Source: Anthonomus grandis grandis (taxonomy: Eukaryota > Arthropoda > Insecta > Coleoptera > Curculionidae). From it: a DNA stretch of 64,000 bases. Below are positions 55,401 to 55,657 of this stretch, piece after piece (within the stretch, counting starts at the first letter, position 1; the number at the start of each line of letters is the position of its first letter). The notes beneath the pieces are model-generated. The model searched no databases. It saw only the letters and a list, made by a program, of their open reading frames with translations, and had not been told where the DNA came from. The stretch lies in the NCBI RefSeq assembly GCF_022605725.1, contig NC_065546.1:27214227-27278226 (forward strand), in the 5' to 3' direction. Both the position numbers and the translations under genes were made by a program.

Positions 55401-55657
55401 TCTGTATTATTTTTAATCTTTTCTTATGTATCACATGCAACAAGTGAAAAATTCATTTTACGGTTTTAGCGTCAGCAAATGAGCCATCGCGAACCATATC
55501 GTGGTTAAACCCATCGGAAACTTCGAGTGGCGAGTCGAGCATATCGCCGCGGGCATTAAAGAAATTGGGAAACTTGAAAAACGCGAGGAAATCACTGAAA
55601 CAGGAACAAGCCGAGTCGCCCCCCGAGAGTCCCGTGCAAATGACCAAACGGAAATGA
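4139..55657 (+). CDS. RALGAPA1: Ral GTPase-activating protein alpha subunit (3' half of gene)
   Basis: Fourteen exons join in phase to give about 972 residues plus a stop; the family is about 2000 aa, so this is the C-terminal half. RalGAP alpha, with its beta subunit, is a cytoplasmic complex that stimulates GTP hydrolysis by RalA/RalB. The first seven exons encode the helical-repeat body. The eighth and ninth lead into the conserved LLRELRNLD / CRETHK linker. Exons 10-13 encode the Rap/Ran-GAP domain from VIYVAPGQEDK to YEERARSLETVV. The HLGNDEVHIVW segment carries the GND asparagine that acts as the catalytic thumb in RapGAPs. The tail is basic and Ser-rich, ending in TKRK. All introns are GT-AG. 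The gene spans more than 51 kb because introns are filled with mobile elements. KATNAL2 lies antisense in one intron. An undetected in-phase exon inside a large intron is possible. The RalGAP family is near certain; with one alpha gene expected in insects, the RALGAPA1 symbol stands for both vertebrate paralogues. Confidence 0.93.
4479..4646 (+). CDS. RALGAPA1: RalGAP alpha exon B
   Basis: 56 codons, phase 0 at both ends, separated from exon A by a 56 bp intron. Encodes EQVVSILLRAGKREPSGKAR and RLGMFVYKEL. Donor AAAGgtaatg. Confidence 0.9.
4647..5539. other. Intron start, no gene
   Basis: AT-rich. From 5280 to 5400 there are isolated copies of a diverged word resembling AAATGCCTGGAATAAAAAT, the same monomer that is dense near 18360-18800. 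Confidence 0.5.
5540..5945 (+). mobile_element. IS630/mariner-type element remnant
   Basis: Starts with TACAGGGTGCCTCAAG, one of the ACAGGG-type ends common in this window, and closes near 5930 with TACCCTGTTTAG. Around 5655-5735 the + strand reads RGPIEWPPRSPDITPLDF, the conserved block around the last catalytic acidic residue of IS630-type (DDE_3) transposases. Only that block survives, so it is an internally deleted copy. Confidence 0.6.
6301..6916. repeat. Foldback/MITE with ~190 bp inverted arms
   Basis: The left arm begins ATAGACCAGGCGAATTA and the right arm ends TAATTCGCCTGGTCTAT. Arms of about 190 bp (6301-6490 and 6725-6916) match with few differences, including a G-rich run on the left and its C-rich complement on the right. 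The centre is AT-rich and non-coding; an open frame at 6477-6887 is a by-product. This is a classic long-TIR non-autonomous element. Confidence 0.85.
7690..8014 (+). pseudogene. LINE reverse transcriptase C-terminal remnant
   Basis: The + strand frame contains LGIPKLNTILELEQIKLIKK, HSHNTR, then VRTNIGLRNAIAQAS and YNKVPENIKEIQ. This order is typical of the extreme C-terminus of CR1/Jockey-like polymerases (HSYNTR ... RTN ... YNSLPE-IK). The RT core is absent. It probably belongs to a 5'-truncated insertion inside the surrounding DDE transposon. Confidence 0.6.
8190..10560 (+). mobile_element. GC-rich LINE of the RNase-H-bearing (LOA/I-like) type
   Basis: Base composition jumps to about 55% GC against a very AT-rich background. 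The segment contains a fragment of upstream ORF (about 8190-8390), then an RT plus RNase H reading frame, and ends shortly after the stop at 10494. The join near 8390, where the RT begins at its SLTSF motif with no endonuclease, implies a large internal deletion. The low divergence and single nonsense codon suggest recent arrival compared with its neighbours. Confidence 0.75.
8392..10494 (+). pseudogene. LINE polymerase: RT plus RNase H, one nonsense codon
   Basis: One frame runs from the SSLTSFMLKAMERLIDR motif to a stop at 10494, broken only by TGA at 9121-9123. RT motifs: FLDIEGAFDN, GCLQGGVLSP, the catalytic AYADDLVIL (near 8860-8885) and FLGIKLDPTLS just before the TGA. After it come WACRRAFGNTWGLS and YGAIVWWP, then an RNase H domain with IWYTDGSR, the DSRAA block and WIPGYAGHAGNEEAD. 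A Cys/His-rich end with ECRWCCEEDETVDYVV follows. This layout is that of LOA/I-group LINEs. It is missing its endonuclease region, so it cannot be autonomous. Confidence 0.85.
10735..11990 (-). pseudogene. DDE transposase relic (Tc1/mariner superfamily, LPPYHC type)
   Basis: Read on the minus strand: an N-terminal basic start TPGKDRPRRKEKTQ (11799), HTH-like block HISYGSLRTLLFNLGFEYLK (about 11560-11500), LVFLDET with the first catalytic Asp (about 11400), KRFIVLHAGHSGGFIKNASL, then IIMDNAPYHSVQLEK with the second Asp (11165-11120). LRLPPYHCQFNA (about 10940) is the block that normally precedes the third acidic residue (…CELNPIEL). A C-terminal SSEDSDSDYS stop lies near 10735. Frames change several times and the third motif has lost its acidic residue. 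A 60-70 bp non-coding gap near 11640-11690 looks like an intron (GTAAGT-like on the minus strand). Confidence 0.75.
12503..12989. other. Intron sequence, no gene
   Basis: AT-rich. Scattered TCTGGAATAA / ACTGGAATA words at 12510-12700 belong to the diverged ~35 bp monomer family. Confidence 0.4.
12990..13741 (-). pseudogene. Tc1-like transposase, decayed
   Basis: The N-terminus at 13741 reads MDRKKYCDGEKRKLIVKLKD and LSISGIAKN, a paired-like helix-turn-helix. Downstream, frames give ARTIRRRLGEVKLRV, then KSVLWSNK (usual VLWSDE), then NVMEPYAEE and KFMQDNDPKNS (near 13110-13060) with the second catalytic Asp. The order and spacing match Tc1. There are several frameshifts and stops, and the first Asp is lost in the WSNK form. 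Confidence 0.7.
13742..14232. other. Intron sequence before RalGAP exon C
   Basis: AT-rich, nothing recognised. Ends in a T-rich tract and TTTTTACAG acceptor. Confidence 0.5.
14233..14380 (+). CDS. RALGAPA1: RalGAP alpha exon C
   Basis: Enters at phase 0 and leaves at phase 1 (148 bp). Encodes FSNKMIAQLASDILFLLCSH, strongly conserved in RalGAP alpha. Acceptor TTTTACAG, donor TTTAGgtaaat. Confidence 0.9.
14726..14877 (+). CDS. RALGAPA1: RalGAP alpha exon D
   Basis: Phase 1 in, phase 0 out (152 bp). Encodes ALCTSLLLCLGEWCMKLG, with LCLGEWCMKL invariant in the family. The donor TCGgtaaga lies 45 bp from the stop codon of KATNAL2 on the other strand. Confidence 0.92.
14899..14923 (-). terminator. 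KATNAL2 poly(A) signal overlapping its stop codon
   Basis: On the minus strand the stop TGA runs directly into AATAAA (TGAATAAA). If used, cleavage 10-30 bp further would fall at about 14890-14910, so the KATNAL2 3' UTR would end inside the RalGAP intron just before RalGAP exon D. No other clear AATAAA precedes the exon on this strand. Confidence 0.6.
14923..15535 (-). CDS. KATNAL2: KATNAL2 exon 2 (Walker B to stop)
   Basis: Acceptor TTTCCAG; the first base completes the split Ser codon, then TFISKWRGESEKLIKNLF, Walker B, sensor ASTNSPWELD and the C-terminal helix domain to NEHGAI stop. Confidence 0.92.
14923..17399 (-). CDS. KATNAL2: Katanin-like AAA ATPase, KATNAL2 type
   Basis: Two exons (17399-16651 and 15535-14923) join in phase to a 453-residue protein, somewhat shorter than vertebrate KATNAL2 (about 540). 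Katanins are AAA ATPases that sever or remodel microtubules; KATNAL2 acts in cilia, centrioles and sperm in animals studied. A LisH motif lies at residues about 27-59 (LYLILGYLSDNALDQTAETL), followed by CENVELDVILQEYQSYYYTKF, diagnostic for KATNAL2. A basic, Pro/Ser-rich linker (95-130) follows. The AAA domain has Walker A GPPGTGKT at 223-230, Walker B TIFFDEIDA near 278-286 and an arginine-finger segment LLRRFDKRIF. All key residues look intact, and no frameshift is seen, in contrast to the TE relics around it. The start ATG at 17399 gives the usual short leader before the LisH. The gene lies completely within a RalGAP intron on the opposite strand. Confidence 0.93.
15536..16650 (-). other. 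KATNAL2 intron
   Basis: A 1.1 kb AT-rich intron with GT-AG ends. No coding signal or TE protein was seen. Between 16320 and 16440 there is short low-complexity repetition of TTTTAAAAGT-like words. Confidence 0.7.
16651..17399 (-). CDS. KATNAL2: KATNAL2 exon 1 (LisH to Walker A)
   Basis: Starts at the ATG and ends AGCAG|gtactt, leaving two bases of a Ser codon. Includes the LisH domain, linker and the AAA start through FFNVTS. Confidence 0.92.
17400..17929. other. Sequence upstream of KATNAL2, no gene
   Basis: Contains the presumed KATNAL2 promoter region directly above 17399. At 17553 a TACAGGATGTCCTAAGG word resembles the ACAGGG-type element ends seen elsewhere. No TATA box is called. Confidence 0.35.
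17930..18800. repeat. Diverged ~35 bp tandem-like repeat field
   Basis: A monomer close to TTCAAATGCCTGGAATAAAA plus about 15 bp recurs irregularly, densest at 18360-18800 (for example near 18395, 18480, 18505, 18615, 18650, 18750). Copies are degraded and spacing is about 30-40 bp. Similar isolated monomers occur at 5280-5400, 12510-12700, 35690-35950 and 55240-55310. This looks like an old satellite or the residue of expanded minisatellite. Confidence 0.55.
18801..19617. other. Intron sequence, no gene
   Basis: AT-rich, no exon or TE protein recognised. Confidence 0.5.
19945..21243 (-). mobile_element. Tc1/mariner/IS630-type element (inner element 1)
   Basis: Inverted ends ATAACACTATGCAC / GTGCATAGTGTTAT extend for about 150 bp (19945-20095 and 21095-21243) and include a shared word CGATTATAAGCACC. 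TA flanks fit the superfamily. It carries a minus-strand transposase remnant at 20660-20105. Confidence 0.75.
20105..20660 (-). pseudogene. IS630-type transposase remnant
   Basis: The upstream frame reads NVLSTVAVDPENSCRKIERD and RVQRILKTSKFKEYKFKLVH, the linker before the catalytic core. The downstream frame reads SDQAFFSSSGILNRHNSRNW and AQENPHIIFPRERQ, equal to the first catalytic segment (FSDE-TF...NRHN-RYW) of DDE_3 transposases. The expected acidic residue after SD is replaced, and the two parts are out of frame. Confidence 0.7.
21501..21724. repeat. 82 bp inverted duplication inside a transposase
   Basis: 21501-21581 is an almost exact reverse complement of 21644-21724, with a 62 bp spacer. 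The right copy is the sense coding sequence for the DDEFPDKWIGRRG to SPDIPPL part; the left copy is antisense yet open in frame. An RNA across it would form a long hairpin. Confidence 0.85.
21590..21927 (+). pseudogene. IS630-type transposase C-terminal fragment
   Basis: The frame reads IYFQQDGAPPHYVLPVRQWL (second catalytic Asp) then WIGRRGPIEWPARSPDIPPL and DFFLWGHLKS. After a TAG at 21762-21764 it continues DELHQRIIDSCHDIPQYVFE to a stop near 21925. The third acidic position is retained as the Asp of PLDFFLW. The 5' start of the open frame (21477-21585) is not native transposase but an antisense copy of 21644-21724. Confidence 0.75.
22661..22999. other. Intron sequence, no gene
   Basis: AT-rich; nothing recognised. 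Confidence 0.5.
23000..23345. repeat. Two-copy ~185 bp tandem repeat
   Basis: Blocks near 23000-23150 and 23195-23310 share AACAGTYGCAATAC/ACAGTCGA-type starts, GTGTGAGTCA...CGTGAGTC, AGTTGCTCACG and a TTCCCTATT-CCC end. Divergence is about 20-25%. It is non-coding. Confidence 0.5.
23673..24032 (+). CDS. RALGAPA1: RalGAP alpha exon E
   Basis: 120 codons, phase 0 at both ends, acceptor TTTTTAG, donor CAGgtatta. Encodes VLHKIITGSP, AVALCAETVLAHLVNHLGHF and NVIFSVPNIQ, matching the conserved middle block of RalGAP alpha. Confidence 0.92.
24092..24286 (+). CDS. RALGAPA1: RalGAP alpha exon F
   Basis: 65 codons, phase 0 both ends, after a 59 bp intron. Encodes LFILSKNVIASLIELPTLVS and VRVLLRDISGKSSWDASILY; the RD-SGK-SWD signature is highly conserved. 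Confidence 0.93.
24330..24482. repeat. 50 bp-arm hairpin 44 bp after a RalGAP donor
   Basis: 24330-24379 (GTCCAGTGCAACGATATGTT...) and 24432-24482 are near-perfect inverted copies with a 52 bp loop. It adjoins a sequence (24486-24660) shared in inverse orientation with 29500-29615, so it probably belongs to a mobile element. Confidence 0.75.
24486..24660. repeat. Dispersed repeat, inverse copy at 29500-29615
   Basis: Contains ACTGTATCACTTTTTTCAAAA and TCTGAAATACAGGGCAAAAA; the complement of the same order is seen at 29515-29615. The ACAGGGC word places it with the ACAGGG-ended elements. Confidence 0.5.
24920..25360. repeat. Three-copy ~165-172 bp tandem repeat
   Basis: Copies start near 24927, 25099 and 25260 with AAAATAATAGACCAATTAAC-like words followed by TATGATCTTCTCCGTCGATT and AAGTTTCAAGTAAATTG. 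Divergence between copies is roughly 15-20%. AT-rich and non-coding. Confidence 0.75.
25364..25410 (+). ncRNA. Hammerhead-like hairpin (Penelope-type) remnant
   Basis: Reads CTCTCGAAGATGCTAACATC then GTTAGCGAAACACGTGTC and GAGAG. GCTAAC/GTTAGC is a perfect 6 bp stem followed by GAAAC and a GTC triplet, enclosed by a CTCTCG/CGAGAG stem. This resembles the hammerhead motifs known in Penelope-like elements, but the CUGANGA core is altered, so catalysis is unlikely. Confidence 0.4.
25500..25800. repeat. Two-copy ~205 bp tandem duplication
   Basis: AAGGAACTTCTAAATGGTTT to AAATTGCGTGGTG (25523-25588) recurs as AAGAAACTTCTAAAGGGTTT to GAATTTGCGTGATG (25728-25793). The spacer copies share GCCTCGCATCA/GCCTCAAGTA words. 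Confidence 0.65.
25801..26540. other. Intron sequence, no gene
   Basis: AT-rich; a possible TE fragment at 26380-26500 (GGTGACCTTGGGGGCCATTC, reminiscent of the LAGHSIG antisense block near 21530) but too short to call. Confidence 0.35.
26541..28569 (+). mobile_element. IS630-type element with ~340 bp inverted arms
   Basis: The left end TACAGGGTCTTTCCCCATAT and right end (inverse) at 28569 are flanked by TA. The arms, 26541-26890 and 28225-28569, match closely. Each arm itself contains a CCCTGTATATGACTT junction about 190 bp in, as if a small ACAGGG-ended element bordered the transposon on both sides in inverse orientation. The interior has a nearly full-length but frameshifted transposase (26953-28092). 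Confidence 0.8.
26953..28092 (+). pseudogene. IS630-type transposase, near full length, frameshifted
   Basis: The start MPYSDEEKCDIIRIFYENKE is an HTH N-terminus. A second frame continues to ERAFCIRKTLRRKRRT. The catalytic core at 27422-27820 has ILWTDECIFTTAGIYNRKNF with the first Asp, and IVWHQDGAPPHNVLPVLRFL with the second. After a frameshift near 27820 comes WPPNSPDLTPLDSFLLGYL, with the third acidic residue, and the C-terminal tail to 28092 (ELRRKIITAIDDINQNHRQF). Each motif is intact, but four or more frameshifts or stops separate them. Confidence 0.8.
28690..29160 (-). pseudogene. IS630-type transposase N-terminal fragment
   Basis: The minus strand reads IRFPARRQPSWGTVFRLKSN, NEAGKIIVLAYVKAAPRHF, then out of frame VEEVGVSKTKVQKF and KPYKLKIVRELHVDDRIAIL. 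This is the usual order (RFPDRR-P, then HTH, then the PYKLQ linker) of the N-terminal half in this insect transposase family. The catalytic core is missing. Confidence 0.65.
29340..29620. repeat. ACAGGG-ended short element, non-coding
   Basis: Begins TATACAGGGCGTTTCATTTA; contains CGTTTTTGCCCTGTATTTCA and ends near TACAGGGTCGTG. The second half is the inverse of 24486-24660. Confidence 0.45.
29704..29883 (+). CDS. RALGAPA1: RalGAP alpha exon G
   Basis: 60 codons, phase 0 at both ends; acceptor CTTCCAG gives KTDLIVDYDLSDTGSCMEPE and the exon ends PDLDQLDD|gtacgt. The start was chosen because the previous exon ends on a complete codon and only this acceptor keeps the frame. Confidence 0.85.
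29884..31239. other. Intron sequence, no gene
   Basis: AT-rich, no recognised coding or repeat structure. Confidence 0.5.
31375..31575 (+). pseudogene. Tc1-like transposase C-terminal fragment
   Basis: LFPAQRPDLNPIENLWDEFD is the conserved block around the third acidic residue of Tc1 transposases (W-PAQSPDLNPIE-LW). Little else survives upstream, though 31240-31370 may hold decayed core sequence. Confidence 0.65.
31795..32059 (+). CDS. RALGAPA1: RalGAP alpha exon H
   Basis: Phase 0 in, phase 1 out (265 bp). Encodes LLQYLGHTSPECL and LELEQEVIASVISQKNVEIE, then a basic run (RRPMRRQRRRR) and Ser-rich SSISSIDSTLNT. The YLGHTSPECL motif is diagnostic of RalGAP alpha. Confidence 0.92.
32060..32618. 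other. Intron sequence, no gene
   Basis: AT-rich; nothing recognised before the Harbinger element. Confidence 0.5.
32741..34713 (+). pseudogene. Harbinger (HARBI1-like) transposase
   Basis: Exon 1 (32741-33052) starts MAPLSKLKRN and ends ERLVVTLR at AAG|gtaaga. Exon 2, from an acceptor TTTTTTAG near 33935, reads YLATGLSFRSLAFAFRMGKS. Near 34125-34180 an alternative frame gives FPNCFGSIDGKQCQIRCPPN, the first catalytic Asp (GSIDGK). Then the original type of frame resumes with VVLQAVADADKKF, GKQSDGG, LIGDEVYPLKSYLMRPYPRR (second Asp) and ARKCIECAFGILCAKWRFLN (Glu). Two compensating frameshifts around the GSIDGK block, near 34105 and 34210, break an otherwise complete protein ending at 34713. 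Confidence 0.85.
33180..35079 (-). pseudogene. Harbinger-associated MADF/BESS protein
   Basis: Exon 1 (35079 to about 34926) encodes LLISEVHNRRPLWQDSHPLY and VDKLWQEVAESCNFNG with donor gtaagg. Exon 2, from about 33836, encodes TDAKNRWKNLKDQFRKEVKK and PPIRPKWQYFEQMYFLKDF, completing the MADF fold. After two frameshifts (about 33620 and 33405) the C-terminus holds the BESS-like FLKSLLPHMADFTEFEKLEI and a poly-Gln run (33257-33280). This protein is the DNA-binding partner in Harbinger transposition in known cases. Confidence 0.75.
35318..36265. repeat. Intron with ~35 bp monomer remnants
   Basis: From 35640 to 35950 words such as AATAACCCTGGAATGTAAAA and AAAGCGATCAAATACCTGGA recur, related to the 18360-18800 field; a ~190 bp higher unit (35680 and 35865) with AATAACCCTGGAATGT / AATAACTCTGGAATGT is visible. 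The rest has no feature. Confidence 0.5.
36266..36438 (+). CDS. RALGAPA1: RalGAP alpha exon I
   Basis: Phase 1 in, phase 0 out (173 bp), acceptor TTTTTTTAAG. Encodes CRLLFSQLGLSGWDRRKQVH and RLLRELRNLDNQSCRETHK, the invariant linker immediately before the GAP domain. Confidence 0.93.
36439..37176. other. Intron sequence, no gene
   Basis: AT-rich, no recognised structure. Confidence 0.5.
37177..37300 (+). repeat. P-like element end fragment
   Basis: CTTAGAACATTGAATGCCTA, then GTTGTTTGAGTTCACCATCT and GATGTCAAATCGAC, a shortened version of the left end of the element at 41934. No matching right end was found. Confidence 0.55.
37560..38365. repeat. Foldback element, ~320 bp inverted arms
   Basis: 37565-37885 and 38010-38365 are inverted copies: GATATCCAGTAACCAAAATC / GATTTTGGTTGCTGGATATC, GTTTGCCAGCAACCTATTTA / inverse, CATTTGAGATGGTTGCAAAC / inverse. 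The 120 bp middle is AT-rich. Non-coding, with the two arms about 80-85% alike; internal indels occur. Confidence 0.8.
38640..41470 (-). mobile_element. THAP-gene element between inverted repeats (putative P-like)
   Basis: 38641-38700 (ACAGATGTAAATAGCTCCGC, AGATAAATA) and 41457-41390 are inverse copies, and a TATGTTGCCAAA word is shared further in (38798 and 41313), giving arms of about 150-180 bp. A minus-strand THAP-domain gene lies between. That these are the ends of one transposon is inference from position; target duplications were not identified. Confidence 0.45.
39784..40772 (-). pseudogene. THAP zinc-finger protein, two exons, disrupted
   Basis: Exon 1 (40772-40614) reads MDK, an in-frame TAA, then KKRPCGNKCEYFNCSNSRRN and RMFRFPVK, and after a small frameshift ICNQWILNLG with donor GGgtaagt. 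Exon 2 (about 40179-39784) has NAKLAGVPVKGLRGKYICRN HFNNEDF and AVPQNY. Together this is a C2CH THAP domain: CEYFNC, W, C-x2-H and the AVP box. The tail is basic (KLKLKKKSKIFNK) and ends at 39784, with no catalytic domain. It is either a host THAP gene relic or the 5' end of a P-like transposase; inverted repeats around it favour the latter. Confidence 0.65.
41934..44176 (+). mobile_element. P-element-like transposon with perfect 8 bp TSD
   Basis: Ends CTTAGAACATTGAAAGGCTA (plus GAA, 23 bp perfect) appear inverted at 44154-44176. GGAAAAAG stands directly outside both ends (41926-41933 and 44177-44184), an exact 8 bp duplication as made by P and hAT elements. Inside, at 42421, ATGGCAAAAACTTGTGTCGT encodes MAKTCVVCAAS with the first Cys pair of a THAP domain, then a stop, supporting the P superfamily over hAT. 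The rest is AT-rich and non-coding, so the copy is non-autonomous. Confidence 0.85.
44380..44415 (-). ncRNA. Hammerhead-like motif (Penelope-type)
   Basis: On the minus strand it reads CCTGAGGATGGCCTAATG then TAAGCTGAAACGTCAGC. CTGAGGA and GAAACGTC sit at the spacing of the hammerhead core elements in Penelope-like LTRs. Stem II is weak. It may mark a small Penelope fragment or a related non-autonomous element. Confidence 0.4.
44416..45509. other. Intron sequence, no gene
   Basis: AT-rich; short open frames have no family resemblance. Confidence 0.45.
45510..45665. repeat. Short inverted repeat, ~35 bp arms
   Basis: TATAGCGGGTTAGGAAGGGC then GGGAAGACTTCTCCACA (45518-45555) is echoed in inverse at 45640-45665 as TGTGGAGAAAAGTCTTCCCG CTATA. 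Only one arm has the GTTAGGAAGG insert. Confidence 0.5.
45945..46295 (-). pseudogene. Unrecognised coding relic with splice donor
   Basis: A minus-strand frame 46293-46027 encodes an uncharged-looking protein with SKISLLKTLLVISRSPKYHF and FAIYELSSCDEYGVTANQFG; a +1 frame then continues ASKQVFHSSTLPYKIGNGEI LYRKGWPP to a strong donor gtaagt near 45953. Coding-like amino-acid order, a single frameshift and a good donor suggest an exon of a decayed gene or transposon. No family is recognised. Confidence 0.3.
46743..47006 (+). CDS. RALGAPA1: RalGAP alpha exon J (GAP domain start)
   Basis: 88 codons, phase 0 at both ends. Encodes FAVIYVAPGQEDKNSIL, YEQFLASLAWEIELEYHTGF and STGLTAPYVASSFMEAIFHV, the first part of the Rap/Ran-GAP fold. 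Donor AAAgtatgt. Confidence 0.95.
47070..47228 (+). CDS. RALGAPA1: RalGAP alpha exon K (catalytic)
   Basis: 53 codons. RHLGNDEVHIVWSEHNRDYR includes the GND asparagine thumb, followed by IIPTEFCDILIVIYPL. The catalytic Asn is present, so the GAP should be active. Confidence 0.95.
47282..47409 (+). CDS. RALGAPA1: RalGAP alpha exon L
   Basis: VPYFGVLFNEAIVESNILAG and LVRATAICASRAKRM, phase 2 at its end (128 bp). Flanked by 53 and 57 bp introns. Confidence 0.95.
47467..47723 (+). CDS. RALGAPA1: RalGAP alpha exon M
   Basis: Completes YYEERARSLETVVSKHKSSA TFEEFISKVYSP, the end of the GAP domain, then a Ser/Pro/Ala-rich linker to FRG. Donor GAGgttagt, phase 1. Confidence 0.92.
47991..48055 (+). 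repeat. P-like element fragment, left of gypsy insertion
   Basis: ACTTAGAACATTGAAAGGCT then TTTGTTTGAGTTCATCATGT and ACAGGGGCAAGG match 41934-42005. Its continuation is found at 54440-54740 on the far side of the gypsy element. Confidence 0.65.
48170..49010 (-). pseudogene. gypsy reverse transcriptase
   Basis: The minus frame reads FKLQDGIIEEARSEWSSPLL LVPKKVD, FRVVIDYRACN, a stop, then SGATYFSHLDLSQSYHQVEL, MTRLPMGLKISPSAFSRAI and CFVYLDD (catalytic, about 48570). Another stop follows, then a shift to the frame with LKLNPNKCDFLKKELLYLGI and GVLPDPQKIKAVQHYPVPT. The Ty3 family is clear. It is decayed by at least two stops and one frameshift. Confidence 0.85.
49206..49567 (-). pseudogene. gypsy protease, C-terminal part
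   Basis: The frame reads LLIDAFDNNIHGVIGLDFFF, the IGLDF motif common in the retropepsin region of insect gypsy elements. It ends at 49206. The N-terminal half is on the other side of the Penelope insertion (51638-51860, with SANVCFNVNN). Confidence 0.65.
49720..49797 (-). ncRNA. tRNA-like sequence (Ser/Leu class), pseudogene
   Basis: The minus strand reads GCAGGGCTGGCCGAGTGGTT AACGG as an A-box-bearing D arm and GCGTGGGTTCAAATCCTAAA as a T arm with B box. The variable region is long (class II). The acceptor ends do not pair and the anticodon stem is poor, so it is a tRNA-derived pseudogene or SINE-like head in the 3' part of the Penelope-like insertion. Confidence 0.5.
49852..51378 (-). CDS. 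Penelope-like RT with GIY-YIG endonuclease
   Basis: An open frame of about 500 codons with no internal stop, from the 5'-truncated NTTKSNLYPM to IFNNLI at 49852. RT motifs: VLYGLPKIHKKGNPIRPVVS, LLSLYVKNLFPSIP (the usual Asp of YVDNLF-type replaced by Lys), LAMGSCLSPFLSEVFMSHLE and the catalytic YVDDVCVLW. The C-terminal GIY-YIG domain has GVYCLNCKDCPAVYVGQSGR then a R-EH and HLLSTGHSF. The protein is a retrotransposon polymerase/endonuclease that acts at chromosome target sites. It lacks the N-terminal region, so it is truncated but the remaining reading frame is well kept. The changed residue in the first RT Asp motif (K for D) would impair catalysis. Confidence 0.85.
   Translation of the reverse strand, partial: SLEYFNTTKSNLYPMNPRTPVLYGLPKIHKKGNPIRPVVSFVNFPCYKLSSWLNNTLREVTGFRNEFSIKNSIEFANYLKQIDVPNNAILLSLYVKNLFPSIPSSDCLTLVKILLNNNSTLPKLVVDNLIHLLSVVLEHNFFNFNDQFFRQKTGLAMGSCLSPFLSEVFMSHLEEKIMKSRLAGFLRAYKRYVDDVCVLWVGDKNDLLDFLSFINSLHNQISFTLERETNRKLPFLDLLLYRNNNSISFEVYRKPSATDNIIQSNSNSPYQHKYAAFNSMFYRLFKLPLSKDAFQKEHNIIKIIAVNNNFSLHSLNKLYYKFYNKYKLSYHIVHPPNNITNNNNFRCLSYFGGISQQLAKFFKPFSLSIAFKTTNSLRKNLVKTLDKSDPLSKSGVYCLNCKDCPAVYVGQSGRRVSTRVQEHLSLVNKFRDTNTTETKSAFANHLLSTGHSFSVPENVSIVHECPKSRKLDLLEKMEITKAKKSPNLTLSVNDVFTFEPGLIFNNLI
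51492..51522 (+). ncRNA. Hammerhead-like motif of Penelope LTR
   Basis: GTCTGATGATGCTTCATTAG then CGAAACATGTC: CTGATGA and GAAAC cores with a short GCT/AGC stem. It lies in the element's LTR-like flank on the strand opposite to the ORF, which fits an inverted LTR copy. Hammerheads are established in Penelope LTRs; activity here is untested. Confidence 0.5.
51987..52571 (-). pseudogene. gypsy gag, C-terminal part
   Basis: MKKYFISKKSVATLSFKLNS, then SIDEFGRSLEELLVDLTLTQ and KIAINSFANGLNNHELRTII are typical of insect gypsy capsid. A Gly/Arg/Asn/Ser-rich stretch (RGSYRGDSYNRGNSQIRGSY) follows in place of clear zinc knuckles. Open to 51987, then out of frame. Confidence 0.75.
52600..53179. mobile_element. 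0.58 kb insertion in gag with 18 bp terminal inverted repeats
   Basis: TTACCGAACAGATGGAGT at 52603-52620 is matched in inverse at 53161-53178. The insert separates gag blocks that should be contiguous (…IVEL and MKKYF). It carries TATACAGTGTGTCCCAGGAT near 52788, another ACAGGG-type end. The right repeat also lies in open gag frame, so an alternative is an inversion-associated duplication. Confidence 0.45.
53157..53742 (-). pseudogene. gypsy gag, N-terminal part
   Basis: Starts MSKEGDEFINLLEELKVEYR at 53742, has a stop/frameshift near 53670, then the frame 53528-53157 has KFDLKTAAGLIPVMNGVENI and ADGKKLLTNYVLKTRLSQNA, conserved N-terminal capsid motifs of this gypsy group. It ends where the 0.58 kb insertion begins. 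Confidence 0.75.
53896..54027 (-). CDS. Small leader ORF of gypsy element (MG start, membrane-like)
   Basis: A 43-codon frame MGGQQLKEEVIIIAQAGNSE ... SIQDILTVILLI stops at TAG (53896-53898). The same frame then continues MIAFLGWCIFIRCKRFF, so the hydrophobic stretch and a following basic Cys-containing end were probably one transmembrane segment. The MGGQQ start fits a myristoylation-type N-terminus. It precedes gag by about 150 bp. I recall similar short EVII-AQ plus TM frames upstream of gag in insect gypsy elements, but the function is not known to me. Confidence 0.5.
   Translation of the reverse strand: MGGQQLKEEVIIIAQAGNSEGQTNTTKTSFGSIQDILTVILLI
54060..54439 (-). other. Probable gypsy 5' LTR / PBS region
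   Basis: A PBS-like stretch (minus TGGCGATCCTGCCACTAACG) lies near 54085-54066, so the LTR should be at 54086-54439. Without a second LTR copy the borders cannot be proved. Confidence 0.4.
54440..54745 (+). repeat. P-like element fragment, right of gypsy insertion
   Basis: ACATATTCATCGATTCTCTG TTGTCAAGTTC, AAACGGCCTTGTGTTTACATT and CCGATATTGTCATAACATCA match 42030-42520 in order. Together with 47991-48055 it shows a P-like copy split by the gypsy element. A start-like ACCATGGAAATTAATGACC is present where the related copy begins its THAP frame. Confidence 0.6.
54746..55469. repeat. Intron end with few ~35 bp monomers
   Basis: AT-rich; at 55230-55310 words GAACTGCCTTGAAAAAATTG AACTGCCTGGAAAATGAC belong to the TGCCTGGAA monomer family. 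Otherwise nothing. Confidence 0.45.
55470..55657 (+). CDS. RALGAPA1: RalGAP alpha last exon
   Basis: Acceptor GGTTTTAG; completes the split codon and encodes SANEPSRTISWLNPSETSSG ESSISPRALKKLGNLKNAR, ending QMTKRK and TGA at 55655-55657. Ser-rich and basic C-termini are usual in RalGAP alpha. A GCGTAAGTG sequence just after the stop could serve as a splice donor in an alternative 3' end. Confidence 0.88.
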
